NCBI RefSeq assembly: GCF_022447245.1 | Contig: NZ_JAKVBC010000025.1 | Coordinates: 1-64,000 of the forward strand | Direction: 5' to 3' | DNA: 64,000 nucleotides | From: Kordia sp. | GTDB taxonomy: Bacteria > Bacteroidota > Bacteroidia > Flavobacteriales > Flavobacteriaceae | In this document: in pieces, positions 36,683 to 45,070 of the stretch | Layout: every line of letters begins with the position of its first letter | How positions within the stretch are numbered: the first letter of the stretch is position 1 | Translations under genes and position numbers: made by a program | The notes under the pieces: generated by a model | Databases searched by the model: none | Told to the model about the DNA's origin: nothing | What the model saw: the letters and a program-made list of their open reading frames with translations, nothing else

Positions 36683-37130
36683 CTCTTTAAATTTTAATTA
36701 AGTTACTAGTTCTATTTGGTTTGTCATTTTTTCCTATTTCTCTGTAAAGCTCTATAAAAGTGATTTTTAGGTTATTACCTTACTAATTTTCTTGTTTTAA
36801 ATCTCACTATTATCAAAAAACTAATTATACTTCCTAATTATTCTAGAAGCTTTTCTTAAAATTCTAGTTTATTCACCTTACATTTTGTTTTTTGATGTTT
36901 TTAAGAACTTAAAATCAATTTAACTACCTGAAAATCAGCAATTGAAATTTGATAGTTTTATAACTTGATTTCAAAAATCAAGTTACTATCTAAAAATAAT
37001 CTTTAGGTATGGTTTTTCAGTAAAAGAAATATGGGAATACAATAATATCGATGTAAGTATTATTTTGTTCTATGTATTTCCAAATTGTTTTAGGATGCGT
37101 ATCTTCGCAGTGTAAATTAAAAATATAGAG
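36683..37130. other. gene-free region with one hairpin
   Basis: 448 nt of AT-rich DNA between the divergent small lipoprotein and immunophilin genes. The only strong structure is the hairpin at 36951-36990. A weak -7-like TATCTTCG lies at 37100-37107 before the immunophilin gene. No ORF or RNA gene was recognised. Confidence 0.6.
36951..36990. other. bulged inverted repeat of unknown role
   Basis: GATAGT (36951-36956) and AACTTGATTT (36962-36971) pair with AAATCAAGTT (36975-36984) and ACTATC (36985-36990); a 5-nt bulge sits on the left arm and the loop is CAA. No T-run follows on either strand, so it is more likely an operator or RNA structure than a terminator. Confidence 0.5.
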
Positions 37131-38063
37131 ATGGAAGACGGATTATACGCAAAATTTCATACGAGCAAAGGAGAAATCCTTGTTAGCTTGACATATCAAA
37201 AAACACCTGGAACAGTTGGAAACTTTGTGGCTTTGTCAGAAGGTAATTTAGAAAACAATGCAAAACCACAAGGAACACCATATTATAATGGACTTAAATT
37301 TCATAGAGTAATTCCAGATTTTATGATTCAAGGAGGCTGTCCTTTAGGAACAGGTACAGGAAGCCCTGGTTATAATTTTGATGATGAAATTCATCCAGAA
37401 TTAAAACACAACGAGCCAGGAGTACTTTCTATGGCAAACGCTGGACCAGGAACAAATGGAAGTCAATTTTTTATCACACACGTTCCAACACCTTGGTTAG
37501 ATGGTAAGCATACAGTTTTTGGACATGTTGCGCACGGACAAGAAGTAGTGGATGCAGTTGCTCAAGGAGATTCAATCGAAAAAGTTGAAATTATTCGTGT
37601 AGGAGCAGAAGCAGAAGCTTTTAATGCTATAGAAGCGTTTAGAATATTTAATGGAGCTAAAGCTGAAAGAGAAAAGGCAGCTAAAGAAAAAGCTGAAAAA
37701 GAATTAGAAGAAATCGCAACTGGTTTTGATAAAACAGAAAGCGGATTACGTTATAAAATTATCCAAGAAGGTAACGGAGTACAAGCAGAAGCTGGAAAAA
37801 CAGTTTTTGTACATTATAAAGGAATGTTCCCTGATGGTGGAGTTTTTGACTCTTCTTACAAGAGAAATGAACCAATCGATTTCCCATTAGGACAAGGAAA
37901 TGTAATTCCCGGCTGGGATGAAGGAATAGCATTGTTGAAAGTAGGAGACAAGGCACGATTTGTAATTCCACCACATTTAGGATACGGAGCAAGAGGCGCT
38001 GGAGGTGTTATTCCTCCTAATGCCACGTTAATGTTCGATGTTGAATTGATGGATGTAAAATAA
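37131..38063 (+). CDS. dual peptidyl-prolyl isomerase: cyclophilin-FKBP fusion
   Basis: 310 aa, no signal peptide, so cytosolic. An N-terminal cyclophilin domain (about 1-165) contains [41 protein letters not shown] and HTVFGHV. A charged helical linker (about 168-195, rich in Lys/Glu/Ala) leads to an FKBP domain with [39 protein letters not shown] and [20 protein letters not shown]. Dual-family immunophilins of this order have been described in Bacteroidota. It should assist proline-limited folding of cytosolic proteins. Confidence 0.93.
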   Translation: MEDGLYAKFHTSKGEILVSLTYQKTPGTVGNFVALSEGNLENNAKPQGTPYYNGLKFHRVIPDFMIQGGCPLGTGTGSPGYNFDDEIHPELKHNEPGVLSMANAGPGTNGSQFFITHVPTPWLDGKHTVFGHVAHGQEVVDAVAQGDSIEKVEIIRVGAEAEAFNAIEAFRIFNGAKAEREKAAKEKAEKELEEIATGFDKTESGLRYKIIQEGNGVQAEAGKTVFVHYKGMFPDGGVFDSSYKRNEPIDFPLGQGNVIPGWDEGIALLKVGDKARFVIPPHLGYGARGAGGVIPPNATLMFDVELMDVK

Positions 38064-38070
38064 ATTATAC

Positions 38071-38103
38071 AAAAACGCTCTGAAAATCTCAGAGCGTTTT
38101 TTT
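38071..38103 (+). terminator. intrinsic terminator
   Basis: 13-bp stem AAAAACGCTCTGA (38071-38083) with 38089-38101, 5-nt loop, then a T-run. It ends the immunophilin transcript just before the next plus-strand gene. Confidence 0.88.
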
Positions 38104-38118
38104 ATTCTATTTATTATA

Positions 38119-38655
38119 ATGGATTTAGAAAAATTAAAATATCCCATGGGGAAACCACAAATTCCTGAAGTTATCTTAGATGCTCATATTTCAGATTGGA
38201 TAACAGTATTAGAAGTTTTTCCTGAACGTTTAAAAAGTTTGGTCGAAAATCTTTTGGAAGTACAGTTAGATACTTGTTATCGACCAGAAGGTTGGACAGT
38301 TAGACAAGTAGTTCACCATATTTCAGACAGTCATCATAATAGTTATACACGCTTTAAATGGACTTTAACAGAGAATCAACCTGTAATTAAAGCGTATTAT
38401 GAAGATCGTTGGGCAGCATTATTTGATAGTAAATCAGCTCCAATTGAATTGTCAATCAATACAATAAAAGCCTTACATGCAAAATGGGTGTACTTTTTAA
38501 AAGGACTTTCGAAAAGTGATTTAGAACAAGTTTTTATTCATCCAGAAGGAAACGAAAAAGTCAGCCTACAAGAAAATATCGGAATTTATGCTTGGCATTG
38601 CAATCATCATTATGAGCACATCAACCAACTAATGATTCGTAAGGGGTGGAAGTGA
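38119..38655 (+). CDS. YfiT/DinB-family putative metal-dependent protein
   Basis: 178 aa four-helix-bundle family that includes BstA/YfiT bacillithiol S-transferases and DinB proteins. The metal-site His residues are visible as VRQVVHHISDSHHNSYTR around 73-90 and YAWHCNHHYEHINQ near the C terminus. Substrate in this organism is unknown. The start lies 15 nt after the terminator T-run; the stop overlaps the dispersed element at 38652. Confidence 0.82.
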   Translation: MDLEKLKYPMGKPQIPEVILDAHISDWITVLEVFPERLKSLVENLLEVQLDTCYRPEGWTVRQVVHHISDSHHNSYTRFKWTLTENQPVIKAYYEDRWAALFDSKSAPIELSINTIKALHAKWVYFLKGLSKSDLEQVFIHPEGNEKVSLQENIGIYAWHCNHHYEHINQLMIRKGWK

Positions 38656-38675
38656 CTTTGACTACGCTCAGTTAC
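38652..38675 (+). repeat. 24-nt dispersed hairpin element, copy 2
   Basis: GTGACT and AGTTAC frame a TTGACTACGCTC centre; it overlaps the stop codon of the DinB-family gene. The centre matches the other copies at CGCTCAGT and GACT/GATT positions, but the ends are degenerate. Confidence 0.5.
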
Positions 38676-38710
38676 AAGATGTTATTAGATTAGTAAATTT
38701 CTTCGCTAAA

Positions 38711-39265
38711 TCAAAACCATTTTATATTGCAGCCAATACTTGGTTTTTGAAACTCGGAGATTTTTTCATTCTTTAATAAAGCATCTAAGGCCGTACGCAT
38801 GTCATTTCCGGTCACTGGAATTCCATTGTTTGGACGAGAATCGTCTAATTGTCCACGATAGACCAATGCTAATTCTGCATCAAAAATATAAAAGTCAGGT
38901 GTGCAAGCTGCATCATATGCTTTGGCAACTTCTTGAGTTTTGTCATACAAATACGGAAAAGAAAAATTGAATTCTTCAGCATTTGCTTTCATCAAATGTG
39001 GTGCATCGGCAGGATAGTTTTCTACATCATTACTAGAAATTGCAATAAAACCAATTCCTTTCGAAATATAATCGTTTGCTAATTGAACTATTCCTTCATT
39101 TACATGTTTTACAAAAGGACAATGATTGCAAATAAACATAATGACAGTTCCGTTAATTCCTTTAGATTCATTCAAAGAAATAATAGTGTCTGAAATTGTG
39201 TCGATTAGTGAGAAATCTGGAGCTTTTGTTCCTAAAGAAAGCATGTTTGATGGGGTAAGTGCCAT
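38711..39265 (-). CDS. thioredoxin/AhpC-TSA-like protein
   Basis: 184 aa cytosolic thioredoxin-fold protein. The CxxC active site is in MFICNHCPFVKHVNEG, and the typical DFSLIDTISDTIISLNES, FIAISSNDVENYPAD and AACTPDFYIFD (cis-Pro loop) segments are present. This subgroup (Cys-Asn-His-Cys-Pro) is widespread in Bacteroidota and likely reduces disulfides or peroxides; partner unknown. It is divergent from the tRNA-binding protein gene with a 44-nt gap. Confidence 0.87.
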   Translation of the reverse strand: MALTPSNMLSLGTKAPDFSLIDTISDTIISLNESKGINGTVIMFICNHCPFVKHVNEGIVQLANDYISKGIGFIAISSNDVENYPADAPHLMKANAEEFNFSFPYLYDKTQEVAKAYDAACTPDFYIFDAELALVYRGQLDDSRPNNGIPVTGNDMRTALDALLKNEKISEFQKPSIGCNIKWF

Positions 39266-39309
39266 TTGGAATTTAATTTTAAAAGTCTAAATTTAATCAA
39301 AAAAATACA

Positions 39310-39645
39310 ATGGGAGACTTAAGTTGGAGCGATTTTGAAAAAGTAGATATGCGCATTGGTACTATTGTAGAGGTGAACGATTTTCCAAAAGCCAGAAAAT
39401 CAGCTTATCAGCTTACAATTGATTTTGGAGCTGAAATAGGAATCCGTAAATCTTCAGCGCAAATTACAAAACGTTATACCAAAGAAGAATTGGTAGGTAA
39501 ACAGATTATGGCTGTTGTAAACTTTCCTAAAAAACAAATTGCAAATTTTTTCTCAGAATGTCTCGTTATGGGCGCTGTAGATGGTGATGATGTGATTCTC
39601 ATGCAGCCTTCTGTAAAAATTCCAAATGGTTTGAAGGTTTCTTAG
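39310..39645 (+). CDS. tRNA-binding (CsaA-like) protein
   Basis: 111 aa OB-fold protein. FEKVDMRIGTIVEVNDFPKARKS, then AQITKRYTKEELVGKQIMAVVNFPKKQI and ECLVMGAVDGDDVILMQP match the EMAP-II/CsaA tRNA-binding family, described as export-related chaperone CsaA in Bacillus. Full length for the family. It is a single-gene unit convergent with mutS2. Confidence 0.92.
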   Translation: MGDLSWSDFEKVDMRIGTIVEVNDFPKARKSAYQLTIDFGAEIGIRKSSAQITKRYTKEELVGKQIMAVVNFPKKQIANFFSECLVMGAVDGDDVILMQPSVKIPNGLKVS

Positions 39646-39688
39646 ATTTATGATTTTCACCAAACACCAAACTTTTCCTGCCTAAGAT

Positions 39689-41860
39689 TTACTTCTTAGC
39701 CTGTACCAATTCCAGTTGATCTACAGAAATAGTAGTAGTGAAAAGTCCGTAGTTTACAACAGCTTTGCCTTTTTCAAGACTGTCAATAGTTCCCACAGCT
39801 TTTCCATCTGGCATGCGGACACGATCCCCAATTTTTAAAATAGGCTTTGGTTTTTGTGCTTCTTTTTTAGCTGCTTTTTTCTTTTCGATTTTCTTTTCTT
39901 CGCGAATTACAGCTACTTTTTGAATGACTTCTTTTTTAGCGGCTTGTTGTTTGGCTTTTTGTGCTTTCTTTTCTTTGACAGATTGTTTTTTACGTTTGGA
40001 ATTTTCAGTTTCTACAATGCGTAAAAACTCAGAAATCAACGGACGCTTCTTTTTATTGTCAAAATAACGTTCTGCAATTTCATTGATTTTATTTCCCAAA
40101 TGAATCATGCGTTTATCATGATCGTACAATTGTTGGTAGCTTTCTAACTTTGACTTAATCTTGGTATTTAACGTTTCCAATCGATCGTTTTCTTCGCGTG
40201 CTTTGATTTCTTCTTCACGAAGCAACTTTGAAGTCTTTTCCATGGCACTACGTTCTTTCTGCAACTTGGCAATAGTGGCATCAAAACGTACTTTTCCACG
40301 TTCAATTTTTTTCTTTGCTTTGTTGATCAAACTATATGGAATACCATTTTTCTGCGCGACTTCAAACGTAAACGAACTTCCCGCTTGTCCTAGTGCTAAC
40401 TGATAAATTGGCTGCAAAGTTTTACGATCAAACATCATATTAGCATTGGTTGCATGTGGTAATTCGTTTGCCAATAGCTTCAAGTTAGAATAATGCGTTG
40501 TAATGATTCCAAATGCTTCACGTTCATAAAAAACTTCCAAGAAAGTTTCTGCCAAAGAACCTCCTAATTCTGGATCACTTCCTGTACCAAATTCATCAAT
40601 TAAAAACAGTGTTTTATTGTTACATTTCTTTAAAAAGTAATTCATCTGCTTTAAGCGATAACTATAGGTGCTTAAATGATTTTCAATAGATTGTCCATCG
40701 CCAATATCTGTTAAAATACGATCAAATAAGCACATTTTACTACGTTCGTGTACAGGAACTAACATTGCGCTTTGTAGCATTACTTGTAATAAACCAATGG
40801 TTTTCAGGGTAATACTTTTTCCTCCAGCATTGGGTCCAGAAATCACGATAATCCTATTATCGCTACTTAACTCAATTGTCTGTGGATAGGTAGTTTCATT
40901 TCGCTCTTTGTTGGTTAAAAAGAGTAGTGGATGGTATGCATCTTTTAGGAATAATTCACGATTTTCTGAAATTTCAGGAAGAATAGCATTCATAGAAGTC
41001 GCATATTTTGCTTTTGCGTAACTTACGTCTAAATCACTTAGAAAATCCTGATATTCTTCTAATAATGGCGTAAATGGACGTGTAAAGTCAGTCAATTCTT
41101 TTAAAATACGCGTAACTTCTTCTTTTTCTTCATATTCTAAATTGGTCAATTCTCTTGAGTATTGCAGTGTAATCTCTGGTTCAATATACACAATACTTCC
41201 TGTTTTAGAACTGCCCATGATTGCACCTTTGACTTTCCGTCTATGCATGGCTTTTACTGCCAAAACCCTACGGTTATCAACCACAGTTTCACGAATTTCA
41301 TCTAAATATTCTGCTTGACTGTATCTGCTCAATGCTGAAGAAAAACTTTGATTGATTTTTCCGCGTATACTTAAAATTCCACGACGAATACGAGCCAATT
41401 CTGGTGAAGCAGTATCTTTTACTTCTCCAAAACGATTGATAACACTGTCTATTTCAGTAATCAGAACTTTAGTAAGTTCAATTTGTTCAGCTCGTGATTG
41501 TAATGTTGGATAGTATTCTTGAAATTTTTTAAAAAACTTGATCAGTAAATTCACTGCGCTTGAAATTGCAGAAATTTTACGAAAACCTTGAACTTCCAAG
41601 AAGCTATTTTCAATCGCTAACATCTTAATTTCCAGTGAAATTCCTTCAAAACCGTGATTCGGAATCACGTTTTCATTTTCGAAAGATGCTAGATACTCAT
41701 TAACGTACGACAAGTTTGTTAACAACACATCTTTATCTGCAAAAGGCTGTGTGTTGTTAATTTTTTGCTTTCCGTAAGTCGTAACGGCATGTTCTGAAAC
41801 TTGTTGTAAAACCGTTTCAAACTCTAAATCATCTAATGTTTTGGAATGTATTTTAATCAT
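39689..41860 (-). CDS. MutS2 family ATPase, without C-terminal Smr domain
   Basis: 723 aa. The core and lever helices (about 1-300) lead to the ABC ATPase: Walker A ISGPNAGGKSITLKTIGLL, Walker B TLFLIDEFGTGSDPELGG and the HYSNLK switch. A long coiled coil (about 510-640) is very rich in Lys/Glu and ends in a small KOW-like barrel KIGDRVRMPDGKAVGTIDSL. Typical MutS2 proteins continue with an Smr nuclease domain; here the frame stops after the barrel. It probably binds branched DNA or stalled ribosomes, as known MutS2 proteins do. Confidence 0.9.
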   Translation of the reverse strand: MIKIHSKTLDDLEFETVLQQVSEHAVTTYGKQKINNTQPFADKDVLLTNLSYVNEYLASFENENVIPNHGFEGISLEIKMLAIENSFLEVQGFRKISAISSAVNLLIKFFKKFQEYYPTLQSRAEQIELTKVLITEIDSVINRFGEVKDTASPELARIRRGILSIRGKINQSFSSALSRYSQAEYLDEIRETVVDNRRVLAVKAMHRRKVKGAIMGSSKTGSIVYIEPEITLQYSRELTNLEYEEKEEVTRILKELTDFTRPFTPLLEEYQDFLSDLDVSYAKAKYATSMNAILPEISENRELFLKDAYHPLLFLTNKERNETTYPQTIELSSDNRIIVISGPNAGGKSITLKTIGLLQVMLQSAMLVPVHERSKMCLFDRILTDIGDGQSIENHLSTYSYRLKQMNYFLKKCNNKTLFLIDEFGTGSDPELGGSLAETFLEVFYEREAFGIITTHYSNLKLLANELPHATNANMMFDRKTLQPIYQLALGQAGSSFTFEVAQKNGIPYSLINKAKKKIERGKVRFDATIAKLQKERSAMEKTSKLLREEEIKAREENDRLETLNTKIKSKLESYQQLYDHDKRMIHLGNKINEIAERYFDNKKKRPLISEFLRIVETENSKRKKQSVKEKKAQKAKQQAAKKEVIQKVAVIREEKKIEKKKAAKKEAQKPKPILKIGDRVRMPDGKAVGTIDSLEKGKAVVNYGLFTTTISVDQLELVQAKK

Positions 41861-41976
41861 TGTAAATTTGAGCTAATTTTAATCGGCATAGTAGCACAGA
41901 TTTTTAGCCGATGGCAAAGGTACTTATTTATATGTTGAATTTGAAATGAATTTCAACATGACGAAAAACGAAATCC

Positions 41977-42642
41977 ATGAACGTAAAAATTGAAGAAAGT
42001 TGGAAATTTCATTTAGAGAACGAATTTGAACAACCGTATTTTAAACAATTGACAAATTTTGTAAAATCAGAATATACGCAACAACAATGTTTTCCTAAGG
42101 GGAAAGATATTTTTGCAGCATTTGATCATTGTCCGTTTCATCGATTAAAAGTTGTCATTATTGGTCAAGATCCTTATCATGGAGTAGGACAGGCGAATGG
42201 TTTGTGCTTTTCCGTAAATGATGGTGTTCCGCATCCTCCATCGTTGATTAATATTTTTAAAGAAATTAAACGTGATATTGGTGTTGATACACCCGTTAGC
42301 GGAAATTTAGAACGTTGGGCAAAACAAGGTGTTTTATTGTTGAATGCAACGTTGACTGTACGAGCACACCAAGCAGGAAGTCATCAAGGAAAAGGATGGG
42401 AAACTTTTACAGATGCGGTAATTAAAGTGATTTCAGAGAAAAAAGAAAATGTTGTTTTCTTGCTTTGGGGCGGTTATGCCAAGAAAAAAGGAGCAAAGGT
42501 TGATAAAAGTAAGCATTACGTTTTAACATCTGGACATCCATCTCCTTTAAGTGCAAATCGTGGATATTGGTTTGACAATAAGCATTTTAGTCGTTGCAAT
42601 GATTATTTAGTTAGCCAACGTATTGAAGGTGTTCGTTGGTAA
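41977..42642 (+). CDS. ung: uracil-DNA glycosylase
   Basis: 221 aa family 1 enzyme removing uracil from DNA. The water-activating loop is IIGQDPYHGVGQANGLCFSV, the LLLNATLTV strand follows, and HPSPLSANRG carries the catalytic His/minor-groove loop. Full length. Divergent from mutS2; an 8-bp inverted repeat ATGTTGAA/TTCAACAT (41932-41939, 41952-41959) lies in the shared 116-nt spacer. Confidence 0.96.
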   Translation: MNVKIEESWKFHLENEFEQPYFKQLTNFVKSEYTQQQCFPKGKDIFAAFDHCPFHRLKVVIIGQDPYHGVGQANGLCFSVNDGVPHPPSLINIFKEIKRDIGVDTPVSGNLERWAKQGVLLLNATLTVRAHQAGSHQGKGWETFTDAVIKVISEKKENVVFLLWGGYAKKKGAKVDKSKHYVLTSGHPSPLSANRGYWFDNKHFSRCNDYLVSQRIEGVRW

Positions 42643-42776
42643 TTATACTTACTAATTCTAGGTTTTTTAGGAGCGTACTAGATAAAAATATTTTTCTCTG
42701 TAGGGTTAGAGTAACTTTCTATACTAAGTACATATGTTTATTAGCAAGAGGTTTTCTTTGTTGAATTAAGTTAAAA

Positions 42777-42807
42777 AAAAGGCTACAATAAAATATTGTA
42801 ACCTTTT
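42777..42807. terminator. bidirectional intrinsic terminator
   Basis: 14-bp stem with one mismatch (AAAAGGCTACAATA at 42777-42790 with 42794-42807), 3-nt loop, T-run on each strand. Located between convergent ung and the small lipoprotein gene. Confidence 0.8.
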
Positions 42808-42830
42808 ATATGTAATTGGAAAGTGTTTTA

Positions 42831-42992
42831 CTAGTATACTTCTACACAGTTATCTGCTGTGTCTGCAGTCATAATGTAAATTTCCTTTGCGTCGTCTGTA
42901 TCAGCAAAGTTAACTCCTTTACCCATACAATTTGATCCACATGACGCTAATAATAAACCTGCTGCAGCTAATAATAAGATTGATTTTTTCAT
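42831..42992 (-). CDS. small lipoprotein (53 aa)
   Basis: Encodes KKSILLLAAAGLLLASCGSN, a short signal peptide with Cys18 in a perfect LASC lipobox, followed by a 35-residue tail (NCMGKGVNFADTDDAKEI, then MTADTADNCVEVY) with two further Cys. A terminator lies 24 nt downstream, supporting a real gene. Function unknown; a secreted or outer-membrane-anchored small peptide. Confidence 0.82.
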   Translation of the reverse strand: MKKSILLLAAAGLLLASCGSNCMGKGVNFADTDDAKEIYIMTADTADNCVEVY

Positions 42993-43337
42993 AATGATAG
43001 TACTTGTAATGTTAATAATCTGATAAATTTGATTTTTTTTGAAAGTAACGTTTTGCCCTTATTACTTTCTGATGCCAAATTTAGTGTGCCGACTATTAAT
43101 CGAAACATTTTCTCGATTACCTGTTTAAATTCTCGTTAAATGACATAAAAACGTTCTTTTTTGTCGATTCAAAGGGTGAAATGATCCATTCGTCGACAAA
43201 AAGCCCCTGTTTAAAAGGGGGAAAATCCCCTGAGAATTCAGGTATTTCTACGTGGTTTACAAGTTGCAGGATTATGAAAATTTGTTCAATCTGTTGTAAA
43301 ATTACTTAGCGACTTACAAAATCCACTTAATTTTTTA
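42993..43337. other. gene-free region with clustered hairpins
   Basis: 345 nt between the small lipoprotein promoter side and the 43338 gene. The notable content is the hairpin cluster at 43158-43242; the rest is AT-rich and without an ORF or recognised RNA gene. Confidence 0.55.
43158..43242. other. cluster of adjacent inverted repeats, possible structured RNA or terminators
   Basis: TTTTTGTCGA (43158-43167) pairs with TCGACAAAAA (43193-43202) over a 25-nt loop. Next, CCCC (43204-43207) can pair with GGGG (43217-43220), or GGGG with CCCC (43227-43230), which are mutually exclusive; CCTGA/TCAGG (around 43229-43242) forms a third stem. The local G/C runs stand out in this AT-rich DNA. Confidence 0.45.
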
Positions 43338-44189
43338 TTACATTTTGTGTGTCAAATCGTTGTAATCCCATTTTTCAGATATAATATCCAAGCTGAGTAG
43401 CTTTTTTTGAACTTTTTCAATGGTTTCTTCATCAATTAATTCTTGACTCCATTCGGTCAATGACAACCATTTTTGAACATCTTCTAATTGTTGTTCGTAA
43501 CGCGCTGCAATCGTTTCGTCGATATTGGGAAGACTTTTGAATTTCGCCGTCATTTCATTGATAATATTTAAAATGGTCCTTACGGTTTCTTCATCTTCTT
43601 CTAACAATTCTGTGCGAACGGCAATAACAAAACATGGCCAAGGTGTAGGACAATCAGCAACACGTTTAAAGATTCCTTGATCTACTAAAGGTTTCGTGGT
43701 AAAATGTTCCCACATAAAATAATCTCCTTTTCCTTTATTCAATCCATCAATAGCACCTTCTAAGTTGTTGATGACTTCAAAACCCAAATTGTCAGTGTCC
43801 CAACCATTGTTTTCTGCATTTATATACGCCATTAAGTGTGAACCAGATCCATAACGACTTATAGCGGCTTTGGTTCCTTCTAAATCTCCTATCGTGTCAT
43901 AGGAAGCATCTGCAGCAACGTGAATTCCCCATATTAGAGGTGATTGCACAAAAGTTTGTACAATTTTAGCAGGATTTCCAGCAATGATATCTTTAATGAT
44001 TCCTTCTGTTAGAATGACAGCAATATCAATTTTTTCATTTCGAAGTGCTTTACACATAGCGCCAGTTCCACCAGGATAATCTTTCCAGCGTAGACTGATG
44101 CCTTCTTTTTCATAAGCACGTTCTTTTAATGTTAAATACCAAGATAAGTTGAAATGTTCAGGAACACCTCCAATATTAATTTTCTTCAT
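43338..44189 (-). CDS. cytosolic periplasmic-binding-protein-fold protein (Ca3427-like)
   Basis: 283 aa with a type 2 periplasmic-binding fold but no signal peptide, so it acts in the cytosol. Fold segments seen are INIGGVPEHFNLSWYLTLKE, GGTGAMCKALRNEKIDIAVI, LTEGIIKDIIAGNPAKIVQ and AAISRYGSGSHLMAYI. These resemble the Ca3427-type subgroup of NMT1/THI5-like proteins, some linked to thiamine-precursor pyrimidines. It follows the nucleoside phosphorylase gene by 11 nt. A nucleobase-like ligand is inferred from that neighbour only. Confidence 0.7.
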   Translation of the reverse strand: MKKINIGGVPEHFNLSWYLTLKERAYEKEGISLRWKDYPGGTGAMCKALRNEKIDIAVILTEGIIKDIIAGNPAKIVQTFVQSPLIWGIHVAADASYDTIGDLEGTKAAISRYGSGSHLMAYINAENNGWDTDNLGFEVINNLEGAIDGLNKGKGDYFMWEHFTTKPLVDQGIFKRVADCPTPWPCFVIAVRTELLEEDEETVRTILNIINEMTAKFKSLPNIDETIAARYEQQLEDVQKWLSLTEWSQELIDEETIEKVQKKLLSLDIISEKWDYNDLTHKM

Positions 44190-44200
44190 TCGGGACTTTT

Positions 44201-45070
44201 TTATACTAATTTACCTAAAGTATACTGAATCAATTCATCTACCGTTTCTTTAGGAGTTTTGATAAATTCACCAAGAGGTCTATTAGCAATGATGGCATTC
44301 ATAGAAGCGGAACGATGTCCTAATAGATTTGCTAATCCATAGATACCAGCCGTTTCCATTTCTAGATTTGTTATCTTTTTGTTGTTGTGACTAAAGGTAG
44401 CAAGTTTGTCATTTAATTGTTCATCTTGTACATTTAATCGTATTTTTCGACTTTGTGGACCGTAAAAACCAACATTTGTGGCTGTAAAGCCTAATACAGT
44501 TCTTTCGGACGCTAGTTGGTCGATTAACTTTTGATCTCCTTTCACTACATATGGTTCTGACTTTCGAGAAGACCAATTTGTTTGTTGTAAAAAAGCATCA
44601 GAGTATTCTGTTTGTAGAACATGATCACTTTCATAAAAATGTAATAAGCTATCAAAACCTATAGCATATTCACTAATTAAGAAACTATCTACAGGAATGT
44701 CAGATTGAATAGAACCTGATGTTCCGATTCTAACAATATCTAAAGCTGTAAATTTTTCTTTTACTGTTCGTGAGCTGAAATCTACATTTACCAATGCATC
44801 TAACTCATTAAATACGATATCAATATTATCAGTTCCGATTCCGGTAGAAATGACTGAAATGCGCTTTCCGCGAAGTGTTCCTGTATGCGTTACAAATTCA
44901 CGTTTTGCTTTTTTCAGTTCAATAGTATCAAAATATTTACTTACGGAACCAACTCGGTCAGGATCACCAACCGTAATAATGGTAGTTGCAATATCTTCAG
45001 GAAGTAGATTTAAATGATAAATACTCCCGTCAGGGTTTATAATTAATTCAGATTCTGCTATTCTATTCAT
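44201..45070 (-). CDS. nucleoside phosphorylase
   Basis: 289 aa PNP/UDP-phosphorylase superfamily enzyme that splits nucleosides with phosphate to base and ribose-1-phosphate. VGDPDRVGSVSKYFD gives the phosphate-binding GDPxR motif, VISTGIGTDNIDIVFNEL the substrate loop, RIGTSGSIQ the ribose/phosphate strand, and NLEMETAGIYGLA the Glu-Met-Glu ribose-binding motif. Uridine or purine preference cannot be told. It overlaps the DUF1835 gene by 8 nt. Confidence 0.9.
   Translation of the reverse strand: MNRIAESELIINPDGSIYHLNLLPEDIATTIITVGDPDRVGSVSKYFDTIELKKAKREFVTHTGTLRGKRISVISTGIGTDNIDIVFNELDALVNVDFSSRTVKEKFTALDIVRIGTSGSIQSDIPVDSFLISEYAIGFDSLLHFYESDHVLQTEYSDAFLQQTNWSSRKSEPYVVKGDQKLIDQLASERTVLGFTATNVGFYGPQSRKIRLNVQDEQLNDKLATFSHNNKKITNLEMETAGIYGLANLLGHRSASMNAIIANRPLGEFIKTPKETVDELIQYTLGKLV

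Noticed and set aside
41932-41959. 8-bp inverted repeat between mutS2 and ung as an operator
   Set aside because: Short and in AT-rich DNA, so it may be chance; kept only as a note in the ung entry.
43338-44189. Secreted ABC-transporter substrate-binding protein
   Set aside because: No signal peptide or lipobox, and no permease or ATPase gene adjacent.
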